NCBI GenBank assembly: GCA_903928745.1
Contig: CAIYRR010000084.1
Coordinates: 1 to 46,407 of the forward strand
Direction: 5' to 3'
Length of the DNA: 46,407 nt
Source of the DNA: an uncultured Actinomycetes bacterium
GTDB taxonomy: Bacteria > Actinomycetota > Actinomycetes > Nanopelagicales > Nanopelagicaceae
Position 1 is the first letter of the stretch, and each line of letters begins with the position of its first letter. The notes under the pieces are model-generated. The model was not told the DNA's origin. It made no database searches and saw nothing but the letters and a program-made list of their open reading frames with translations. A program made the translations under genes and the position numbers. Positions 37,820-45,350 of the stretch are shown here, in pieces.

Positions 37820-39294
37820 TGATTCACCTTTTTCAACTCATCGACAAATGCTGCCATTTCAATCTCTAATCCTGGCGCGCCATTCTTTGCTAAACCTGCG
37901 ACTTCAACGAGACCATCACCGCTTACGCGAATCCAGATTCGTCGTCGACGAGTAAACAAAGACGCCAGCAAACCAAGAATCGCAAGGATAGCGCCAAAGA
38001 GCGCAAAGAGCTTTCCGGGATCTCTCACGATTTGCAGATTAACCCATGGAACAAATCCATCGAAGGTAATAGATCCTTGAGCAAAAGAATACGTTTCTCC
38101 AAGTTTCAAAGTTTTCAATCCGATTCGCGCCATCTTGCTCGTATCAATTCGATAAACGGATTGCGGAACTCCTCGATCGAGTCCTAAATCTCCCGTCCAT
38201 GCCGAAAGCAAAAGCGCGGGATCGAGCGCTTCTGGGAAAGAGGATATTCCGCCTCGTATTTTGTCTCGGGAAGCTGTCGGTAGGAAAGATGCAACGAAAC
38301 CTAATTGCGGAGTTGAATCTGGAACTTTGATCGCCCCCGCAGATGTCAGGTTGCCATCTTGCGGTAAAAATGGAACAGGCCCTTGAAAGACGACTGCGCC
38401 GGCTTTATCGCGCACAGTAACAATTGGAGAATATCCATTTGCTTGTAAATAAACATTGGTGGAGCCAAAACTTAATGGCGAATTGACTTTAATGAGGTGT
38501 TTTACAGGCGCATCCCCCGGTTGACTAATTGCATCGACCCATAACGAGTAATCCTTAGGCGCATTAGTTAAAGGATCGTATTCGGCTTTGAAATTTGTCA
38601 TCGTTAATGTGAAAGGAGGGAGAGAGGAATCCGAAAAGAGTTTTCCATAGGTAAGGCTGTCATAAGTCGTCGGCGTGTTAGTAAAACGTTCGCCAACATT
38701 TACGATCGCTTCACCTTTCATACCAAAGAGCGCGCCAAGACTCACACCAATAAGAACGAGAATTAACGCTAGGTGGAAAAGCAGATTTCCTGTTTCTCGT
38801 AAATAACCTTTTTCAGCAGAAAGCGTTCCTTCATTTTCACGAACACGAAAATGTCTCTTTCGAAAAAAGGATTGGGCAGCATCAAATTCTGTTCCTGTCC
38901 CTTGCCAAGTAGAGAAGAACTCCATTTTCTCAAGATGCTTAGGGGTAATCGGAGGGAGTGCTCTAGAGGCCTTAAAGTGTTCAAATGTTCTTGGGAGCAC
39001 GCATCCGATTAGTGAGATGAATAGCAAGATGTATATCGCGCTGAACCAAGGTGATCCATACACATCAAAAAGTGAGAGTCGATCCATCCACAGAGCAAGT
39101 GTGGGATCACTCTTGAAATAGTCACTCACTTTCATTGGATTCTGCGGACGTTGCGGGATAAGAGAACCAGGAATCGAGGCGACGCCCAATATGAGCAGTA
39201 ACGAAAGAGCGGTGCGCATACTTGTAAGTTGTCTCCACATAAAACGCAGAGAACTAGTTAGGCCAAGCTCTGAAATATCTTTATCGTTACTCAT
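37816..39294 (-). CDS. resB: ResB-type cytochrome c biogenesis protein
   Basis: Membrane partner of CcsA, 492 residues. The N-terminus has FMWRQLTSMRTALSLLLILG and GSLIPQRPQNPMKVSDYF, the usual ResB start. Two helices follow, then LRETGNLLFHLALILVLIGVSLG, then a large extracytoplasmic domain (about residues 195-425). The last helix is LFALFGAILAILGLLASLF, followed by RRRRIWIRV. It begins directly after the CcdA stop. Confidence 0.94.
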   Translation of the reverse strand: MSNDKDISELGLTSSLRFMWRQLTSMRTALSLLLILGVASIPGSLIPQRPQNPMKVSDYFKSDPTLALWMDRLSLFDVYGSPWFSAIYILLFISLIGCVLPRTFEHFKASRALPPITPKHLEKMEFFSTWQGTGTEFDAAQSFFRKRHFRVRENEGTLSAEKGYLRETGNLLFHLALILVLIGVSLGALFGMKGEAIVNVGERFTNTPTTYDSLTYGKLFSDSSLPPFTLTMTNFKAEYDPLTNAPKDYSLWVDAISQPGDAPVKHLIKVNSPLSFGSTNVYLQANGYSPIVTVRDKAGAVVFQGPVPFLPQDGNLTSAGAIKVPDSTPQLGFVASFLPTASRDKIRGGISSFPEALDPALLLSAWTGDLGLDRGVPQSVYRIDTSKMARIGLKTLKLGETYSFAQGSITFDGFVPWVNLQIVRDPGKLFALFGAILAILGLLASLFTRRRRIWIRVSGDGLVEVAGLAKNGAPGLEIEMAAFVDELKKVNQ

Positions 39295-40020
39295 TTAAAC
39301 CACCGGGATAAAATCAGAAATCAATGATCGTAGCGAATTCATGAACTCACTCCAGAAACCAAAAACTTGCATGAGGCCAATGAGGATTAAGAGTCCGCCA
39401 CCGATATTAGTTATCACATTTCCTCGACGAGTAAGGAAGCGCCTGATTTTCACAGAGCGGTCTAGGAAAAGTCCCGAAAGAATGAAGGGGGCGCCAAGAC
39501 CAATGCAGTAGCCCAATGAGAGAACTGCTCCGCGCCAGGCACTGGCTTGTTCGAATGCCAATGTTTCAACAGCGGCGAGAGCGGGGCCTATGCACGGTGT
39601 CCAGCCCACACCAAAAAGAAAACCAAGTACTGGCGCTCCAACTAGGCCGCCCACAACAGACATCTTTGGTTTATAGGTAGGCATCATTGGGAATGCGCCC
39701 ATAAATATCACTCCGAGGGCAATCGTAAATAAACCAAGTACTCGAGTGATAACACTTTCATGAACCAGAATCTTTGATCCCAATCCTCCAAAGAGTGCGC
39801 CATAGGAAACAAATAACGCCGTGAAGCCAGAAACGAAAAGGATTGATCCAAGAAGTACTTTCCCGCGATTACGAGATAAACCAGCGGCAAAGGAAAGATA
39901 TCCGGGCACAAGCGGCAATACGCAAGGGGATAAAAAGGAGATTAAACCGGCAACAATTGAAATCGGAAAAGCAGCGATAAGCATTCCGCCGAGAATTTGA
40001 TCTACAAAGAAATTCTTCAT
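39295..40020 (-). CDS. ccdA: CcdA-type thiol-disulfide transport protein
   Basis: A six-helix membrane protein of 241 residues that carries reducing power from cytoplasmic thioredoxin across the membrane. SFLSPCVLPLVPGYLSFAAG holds the first redox Cys; GVGWTPCIGPALAAV holds the second. The paired Pro-Cys context is the CcdA/DsbD-beta signature. It overlaps the ResA gene by 4 nt (ATGA), its likely redox partner. Confidence 0.95.
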   Translation of the reverse strand: MKNFFVDQILGGMLIAAFPISIVAGLISFLSPCVLPLVPGYLSFAAGLSRNRGKVLLGSILFVSGFTALFVSYGALFGGLGSKILVHESVITRVLGLFTIALGVIFMGAFPMMPTYKPKMSVVGGLVGAPVLGFLFGVGWTPCIGPALAAVETLAFEQASAWRGAVLSLGYCIGLGAPFILSGLFLDRSVKIRRFLTRRGNVITNIGGGLLILIGLMQVFGFWSEFMNSLRSLISDFIPVV

Positions 40021-40565
40021 TCGGCGACCACGCGATCTATGAGATCGGTTAATGAAGCGACAGTAACTTCACCAGAAATGCGGCCTGCAACTTTCCCATC
40101 CTTATCAATAATTACCGTCGATGGGATCGCATTGGCAATTAAGGAATTACGAAAGCCGAGAAGAATGGAGTCATCTTTAAGAGTGGGGTATGGGATATTA
40201 AACCTCTTGATAAAAGCATTTGCAGTCGAAATATTGTCGCGAGTAAGAATGCCAACAAAACTTACCTTTGGATATTTCAAGGAAAGAGCCGCCAATGTTG
40301 GAGCTTCTGCCCTACATGGAGCACACCATGATGCCCAAACATTTACTACGGCAATCGTCCCAGTTTTTAATGAGTAATTTCTTCCTTCTAAAGTCATGCC
40401 CTGCATTTCTGGCGCTGCGACTCGGCTAGATTTCGCAAGAAAAGTTACCGTCCCATTTCCTGAGACATAGCTCTTAGCGCCCGATGTTGTACCCGAACTT
40501 CCGCAAGCAGAGAGTACAAGCGCGAGCGCAAGTGAGGTTGAAATTAAACCCGTACGTTTATTCAT
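40017..40565 (-). CDS. resA: ResA/TlpA-like thioredoxin lipoprotein
   Basis: Extracytoplasmic thioredoxin-fold reductase, 182 residues, that would keep apocytochrome c cysteines reduced. A lipoprotein signal peptide ends in the lipobox LSAC near residue 20. VVNVWASWCAPCRAEAPTLA carries the CxxC active site. AIPSTVIIDKDGKVAGRISG holds the cis-Pro. I chose ATG 40565, overlapping the upstream stop as TGATG; GTG 40568 is equally possible. Confidence 0.93.
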   Translation of the reverse strand: MNKRTGLISTSLALALVLSACGSSGTTSGAKSYVSGNGTVTFLAKSSRVAAPEMQGMTLEGRNYSLKTGTIAVVNVWASWCAPCRAEAPTLAALSLKYPKVSFVGILTRDNISTANAFIKRFNIPYPTLKDDSILLGFRNSLIANAIPSTVIIDKDGKVAGRISGEVTVASLTDLIDRVVAE

Positions 40566-41188
40566 CACTTCTTTGGTGGAAGCAAATGTTGTGCGGGTTC
40601 GGAGTGAGTAATCCCAGAAATAATATTGTCGTCATCAAAGTGGATAGTTGTTACCGAAGCAAGAGAGCATTCACGTTTTCTTGGGTCGTGGAACATTGGT
40701 CGTTTTTCAATTGCGCTGCGCAAAATCCATATCGGAAGTTGATGTGAAACACAGATGGCATCTTTTCCATTTGCTGCTTCGTGTGCGGCAAAAACCGCAG
40801 CGAGCATCCGATTGATTTGTTCTACATATGGTTCGCCCCAAGATGGCTTCCACGGATTCCATAGATGGCGCCATGCACTTGGGTGGCGTAACACTCCATC
40901 GCCAATACCAAATGGTTTTCCTTCAAAAATATTGGCGGCTTCAATTAATCTCTCATCGGTGGTGATCGCGATTCCATGCGCCTGTGCAATCGGCCCGGCA
41001 GTTTCCTGCGCTCTTTGTAATGGCGAGACATGAAGTGCGCCCAAGTCAACGCCTTTGGACCATTCACCAATAGTTGTAGCCATCTCTTGTCCACGCGCAG
41101 AAAGTCTCCATCCAGGCTGGCGCCCGTAGAGGATTTTCTTTGGATTCTCTACTTCGCCATGGCGGATTACATGCACTGATGAGGACAT
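40565..41188 (-). CDS. Histidine phosphatase family protein
   Basis: Phosphoglycerate-mutase-like protein of 207 residues. VHVIRHGEVENP carries the catalytic RHG, LGALHVSPLQRAQETAGPIA the second conserved Arg, DERLIEAANIFEGKPF the acidic segment, and VSHQLPIWILRSAIE the second His. Substrate unknown. It heads the operon with ResA, CcdA, ResB and CcsA, the same order as Rv0525-Rv0529 of M. tuberculosis as I recall it. ATG 41188 is preferred over TTG 41194 because a TATGCT box ends 6 nt before it. Confidence 0.9.
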   Translation of the reverse strand: MSSSVHVIRHGEVENPKKILYGRQPGWRLSARGQEMATTIGEWSKGVDLGALHVSPLQRAQETAGPIAQAHGIAITTDERLIEAANIFEGKPFGIGDGVLRHPSAWRHLWNPWKPSWGEPYVEQINRMLAAVFAAHEAANGKDAICVSHQLPIWILRSAIEKRPMFHDPRKRECSLASVTTIHFDDDNIISGITHSEPAQHLLPPKK

Positions 41189-41194
41189 GGGCAA

Positions 41195-41200
41195 AGCATA
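41195..41200 (-). promoter_or_regulatory. -10 box TATGCT of the cytochrome c maturation operon
   Basis: TATGCT on the minus strand ends 6 nt before ATG 41188. Leaderless start expected. It faces the promoter of the HAD gene across a 51-bp gap. Confidence 0.5.
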
Positions 41201-41227
41201 AAGCGTCTGGGAGAACCCCCGTCTCGC

Positions 41228-41233
41228 TAAGGT
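41228..41233 (+). promoter_or_regulatory. -10 box TAAGGT of the HAD hydrolase gene
   Basis: TAAGGT ends 6 nt before ATG 41240, predicting a leaderless message. Confidence 0.5.
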
Positions 41234-41239
41234 TGAGCC

Positions 41240-42016
41240 ATGGAGGCGACCCCAAAACGAGCGGCATTTTTTGATGTCGATAACACGCTCCTGCGCGGCT
41301 CAACCCTCTATTTTCTGGGCCGGGGAATGTACCAACGTGGTTTCTTTACGAAGGCAGACATTTCACGATTCGTGCTCGCCAATCTCCGATTTCGATTAAC
41401 GGGTAAAGAAAACCCTGAGGAAATCAAGAGGTGGCAGAACGGCGCTTGTGATTTTATCGGTGGTCATAACGTTGAAGAGATCGCATCCATGGCCGAAGAT
41501 ATTTACGATCAATATGTTTCTCCTGCGCTCTGGCAAGGCACCATTGATATTGCACAAACACATTTAAGTAATGACGAAGAAGTTTGGCTTGTTACCGCAG
41601 CGCCGGCAGATATGGCTTGTCTCATTGCTAAGAGATTAGGTTTTACGGGCGCACTCGGTTCCCTCGCTGAAACAAAAGATGGCGTGTACACGGGAGCAAT
41701 GGTGGGAAACCTGTTGCATGGCAAAGAAAAGGCGACAGCAATCAATGAGCTGGCGCGAACTCGAGGATTTGATCTTCAGCAATGTTATGCATATTCAGAT
41801 TCTCATAACGACCTGCCGTTGCTCTTAGCAGTTGGTATCCCAAGCACAATTAATCCGGATGCAATTTTGAGAATTCGAGCCATCCGAGATGGTTGGCCGA
41901 TTCATGATTTTCGTCGTGCTCGAGTATTTAACAGATTGGTCGGCCCGATCGTCAGCCGTATCGTCGCATTAGGCGCACTTTTGACTCCGAGATGGGGCCG
42001 CTCTAAAGGTCGGTAA
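41240..42016 (+). CDS. HAD-IB family hydrolase
   Basis: A haloacid dehalogenase superfamily phosphatase of 258 residues, SerB-like subfamily IB. RAAFFDVDNTLLRGSTLYF holds the nucleophile and acid/base Asp (DVDNT). WLVTAAPADMACLIAKRLG is motif II, HGKEKATAINELA motif III and YAYSDSHNDLPLLLAVG motif IV. The cap domain is helical. The C-terminus after residue 215 is basic and includes a weakly hydrophobic stretch. Substrate unknown; these proteins are sometimes annotated as phosphoserine phosphatase-like without proof. Confidence 0.9.
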   Translation: MEATPKRAAFFDVDNTLLRGSTLYFLGRGMYQRGFFTKADISRFVLANLRFRLTGKENPEEIKRWQNGACDFIGGHNVEEIASMAEDIYDQYVSPALWQGTIDIAQTHLSNDEEVWLVTAAPADMACLIAKRLGFTGALGSLAETKDGVYTGAMVGNLLHGKEKATAINELARTRGFDLQQCYAYSDSHNDLPLLLAVGIPSTINPDAILRIRAIRDGWPIHDFRRARVFNRLVGPIVSRIVALGALLTPRWGRSKGR

Positions 42017-42037
42017 GCACAAGGGTCAATCTGGCAC

Positions 42038-42043
42038 TAATGT
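42038..42043 (+). promoter_or_regulatory. -10 box TAATGT of the helicase-associated gene
   Basis: TAATGT ends 9 nt before ATG 42053. The base run after it, AGGCAAG, also follows the -10-like positions in both copies of the 70-bp element, which may be chance or a shared start-site preference. Confidence 0.4.
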
Positions 42044-42052
42044 AGGCAAGTT

Positions 42053-44248
42053 ATGGAAACACGTTCCTTCGCCGAATATCTGCGATCACTCAGTGATGAG
42101 GCTTTGCTTACCCTCTTTGCTTTACGCCCTGACTTAGTTTCTCCTGTCCCACCAGAAATATCTTCACTAGGAATTCGCGCTAGTTCTGCACCAAGTTTGG
42201 CTCGCGCTGTTGATTCGCTGAACGAGTGGCAGTTTCAAATCCTTGAGGCATGCGCTGCTCTCACCGAACCATTTTCAGAGAAAGCTGTCATTGCCTTAAC
42301 TGACACATCTGCAAAATTCGTCATACCCCGACTCGTTGACTTGGCACTTATCTACGGAGATTCTCAAGGTTATTGGCTACCAAATTCTTTACGAGAAGTT
42401 CTGGGGAATGAACCAGCAGGGCTAGGACCATCGTCCATGGCGAAACTTTCCATGGCAAAACTTGAAGAAGCTCCAGAGTCGTCGAAGAAAATTTTGGAGA
42501 GACTCACTTGGGGACCTCCTCGAGGCAGTGTTGGAGATATTCGAAACCCCGGGCCAGGAATTGCATGGCTCCTGAAAGAAAATTTCCTTATTCCATTGGA
42601 TCAACGCACCGTTGTCCTTCCTCGAGAAGTTGCTCTGCATTTGCGAAGCGGAAAAGTTCATAAGAATCCACAACCAAATCCCCCTCAATTAACGGGATCT
42701 GCCATTAAAGAAGCAGTTGTTGATCGTGCGGCTGTTGCAAATATCGCAACAGTGCTTCGCTGGTGTGAAGAAATTCTCAATTTTTGGTCTGAGGAAGCAC
42801 CAAGTTCTTTGCGCGCAGGTGGACTCGGAGTTAGAGACTTAAAGGCGGCGGCAGAGCACCTTGGGGTAGATGAAAACTGCGCAGCATTTATTGCCGAAAT
42901 TGTCTTTCTTGCCGGACTTGTAGTCATTGATGCAGACGATCGAATTCTGCCCACCCATACATTTGATTTATGGCTTACTCAAGATCACGAGACTCGATGG
43001 AGAACACTCGCTTCATTATGGCTAATTACTTCTCGGGTAAGTGGATTAGTTGGTCGAGCAGATTCAAAAAATATATCCGCGCTTGGTCCAGAGCTTGATC
43101 GGGTAAATGCGGCTAGCGCGAGAAGACTGACTCTCGAAATACTTTCCGAAAATCCTTACTTATCTCCAGAGATGAACTCTTTCCTTGCATTAACTAAATG
43201 GAGAGCGCCTTCACGACGAAGTTCAACGCTTCAAAGTGAACTTGTGCAATGGACATTGCGTGAGGCCGAGTGGCTAGGCATTACAGGTCAAGGTGCGCTC
43301 TCTCGATATGGATCTGCATTCCTTCAAGCAAATGAGAATTTGGGTGTAGCAGAAGACTTACCAAAACCGGTTCACCACATTCTCTTGCAAAGTGATAACA
43401 CAGCAATCGCACCAGGTCCTTTGGAAATAGAAGTAGCACGAATTCTTGACTCAATTGCAGATATCGAAAGTCGTGGCGGGGCAACCGTTTATCGTTTCAG
43501 CGAATCAACTATTCGCCGGGGTCTTGATCATGGCAAGACTGGCGAAGAAATCAAGGAATTTCTACGCAAGACTTCTAAAACACCGATGCCACAACCACTT
43601 GAATATTTGATTGCAGATGTTGCAAAAAGACACGGACGGCTTCGCGTTGGAAATACAACCGCTTACATTCGCTGTGAAGATCCAAGCATCATCACTCAGA
43701 TTCTGAGCGATAGAAAAGTCGAAGGCTTGGGTCTGCGTCGCATTGCACCTGAAGTATTGGTTTGTGATCATGAAGCAAATGAACTCATCGCCACTTTGCG
43801 AGAAGCCGGATATATGCCAGCTGCAGAATCTGGATCTGGCATTTTGCTCTCTGGGCTCAAACTGAATCGTGCGAAATCTCGGCCACGTCCACCAAGAATC
43901 ATTGGTGAAATAGAATCTCCCACACAAGAAACGTTGTCAGCTGCTGTCCGAGCTATTCGTGCTGGTGAGCGCTCAAGTCATAAGCAAACTTCATTAAGAA
44001 ATGTCGCCGCTAAAGCACTGGGCGCACTTCCACGCACAACCGCAAATGAAACTCTCGAGATCCTTAATAAATTCATCAAAGAACAACGCACCCTTTCCAT
44101 TGGATATGCCGATAACAACGGATCGGCAACTCATCGCATCATTGACCCGATAAGCATCTCTGCGGGTTCGCTGATTGCTAGAGATCACGGAACAGGCGAG
44201 GTCCAGTCATTCAGGATTCCCCGTATTACAGGCGTAGCCCCACTATGA
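42053..44248 (+). CDS. Helicase-associated (XPB/Ssl2-like) domain protein
   Basis: A 731-residue protein of the actinobacterial family found next to XPB helicases (as Rv0862c with Rv0861c, from memory). The start FAEYLRSLSDEALLTLFALR is the family signature. A winged-helix-like region around residues 60-115 follows. Residues around 450-600 (HHILLQSDNTAIAPGPLEI, YRFSESTIRRGLDHGKTGEE) form the helicase-C-like domain, without Walker motifs. The end (LEILNKFIKEQRTLSIGYAD) resembles a WYL-type or related beta domain. It probably assists XPB in DNA unwinding or damage handling; direct evidence for this role is lacking. Confidence 0.86.
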   Translation: METRSFAEYLRSLSDEALLTLFALRPDLVSPVPPEISSLGIRASSAPSLARAVDSLNEWQFQILEACAALTEPFSEKAVIALTDTSAKFVIPRLVDLALIYGDSQGYWLPNSLREVLGNEPAGLGPSSMAKLSMAKLEEAPESSKKILERLTWGPPRGSVGDIRNPGPGIAWLLKENFLIPLDQRTVVLPREVALHLRSGKVHKNPQPNPPQLTGSAIKEAVVDRAAVANIATVLRWCEEILNFWSEEAPSSLRAGGLGVRDLKAAAEHLGVDENCAAFIAEIVFLAGLVVIDADDRILPTHTFDLWLTQDHETRWRTLASLWLITSRVSGLVGRADSKNISALGPELDRVNAASARRLTLEILSENPYLSPEMNSFLALTKWRAPSRRSSTLQSELVQWTLREAEWLGITGQGALSRYGSAFLQANENLGVAEDLPKPVHHILLQSDNTAIAPGPLEIEVARILDSIADIESRGGATVYRFSESTIRRGLDHGKTGEEIKEFLRKTSKTPMPQPLEYLIADVAKRHGRLRVGNTTAYIRCEDPSIITQILSDRKVEGLGLRRIAPEVLVCDHEANELIATLREAGYMPAAESGSGILLSGLKLNRAKSRPRPPRIIGEIESPTQETLSAAVRAIRAGERSSHKQTSLRNVAAKALGALPRTTANETLEILNKFIKEQRTLSIGYADNNGSATHRIIDPISISAGSLIARDHGTGEVQSFRIPRITGVAPL

Positions 44249-44282
44249 GCACAATGAAGAGAAATACGGCAGAATTCATCGC

Positions 44283-45350
44283 ATGATTACACCTCTAGCG
44301 GCCCTCGAAAAACTAGTTCGGTGCGAATCCCCAACTGAAGATTTGCAAGCATGTATCGCGGTAATTAACTTAGCCAGCGAAATTGCAGCGGAAGTTCTTG
44401 GTGCACCCGCAACTATCCGCCAAATTGAAGGACGTCCCGTGTTCTGGTGGGGCGATCAAGATCCTGAAATTGTGCTGCTTGCCCACCTAGATACGGTCTG
44501 GCCGCACGGATCCTTCACTCCTCTTTGGAGCGTTGAAGGCGATGTGGCTCGCGGTCCCGGAATTTATGACATGAAAGCTGGATTCATTCAGGCTCTTTAT
44601 GCCATGCAAGGAATCGAAGGTTCGGTTGCATTGATTGCAACTACTGATGAAGAAACCGGTAGCGCAACATCTAAAGAATTCATCAAGGAAATTTCTCGCA
44701 AATCGAAAGCGGTCCTAGTGCTAGAAGCCGCTATTGATGGCAAAGTTAAAACTGGTCGAAAAGGAACATCGATGTATAACATCACTGTTCACGGTCGAGC
44801 ATCACATGCCGGACTAGAACCAGAAAAAGGAATAAACGCGACAGTTGAAATTGCACGATTGGTTTTACAACTCTCTGCTTTAGAAAATGCCGAGCATGGA
44901 ACCACCGTTGTGCCGACCGTTATGCATTCGGGTAATACTTCAAATACGGTTCCAGATTTAGCAGTCCTTGATGTCGACGCTCGCTCTTTCTTGCAAGCTG
45001 ACCTCCTCCGCGTGGACAATGCAATTCGCGCATTTGCCACTCAACACCCAGAGGCACGCGTGGAGATTACTGGTGGGCTTAATCGTCCTCCTCTTGAATT
45101 AAGTTCGACTAAAGAACTTTATGAGCGCGCGCATAAAGTTGCAGCAAAACTCGGGATGTCTCTCGATCACGCCGCTGTAGGCGGGGCCAGCGACGGAAAT
45201 TTTGCAGCAGCAGCCGGGGCAAAAGTTCTTGATGGTTTAGGCGCAGTTGGACATGGCGCTCACGCGCATAATGAATGGGCCAGTGTTAGCGCCATTCAAG
45301 AACGAACAGAGTTTCTTCACGCATTTTTTTTGGACTTACTTATTGACTGA
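44283..45350 (+). CDS. M20 family metallopeptidase
   Basis: A zinc-dependent amidohydrolase/peptidase of 355 residues, carboxypeptidase G2 and ArgE/DapE group. VLLAHLDTVWPHGSF holds HxD, RGPGIYDMKAGFIQ the bridging Asp, ATTDEETGS the catalytic Glu pair, and HGRASHAGLEPEKGINA the dimerisation domain with its His. GGASDGNFAAAAG and GHGAHAHNEW complete the site. Cytoplasmic, no signal peptide. Substrate unknown. Its end overlaps the XPB start by 8 nt, so it is inserted into what is otherwise a helicase pair. Confidence 0.92.
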   Translation: MITPLAALEKLVRCESPTEDLQACIAVINLASEIAAEVLGAPATIRQIEGRPVFWWGDQDPEIVLLAHLDTVWPHGSFTPLWSVEGDVARGPGIYDMKAGFIQALYAMQGIEGSVALIATTDEETGSATSKEFIKEISRKSKAVLVLEAAIDGKVKTGRKGTSMYNITVHGRASHAGLEPEKGINATVEIARLVLQLSALENAEHGTTVVPTVMHSGNTSNTVPDLAVLDVDARSFLQADLLRVDNAIRAFATQHPEARVEITGGLNRPPLELSSTKELYERAHKVAAKLGMSLDHAAVGGASDGNFAAAAGAKVLDGLGAVGHGAHAHNEWASVSAIQERTEFLHAFFLDLLID

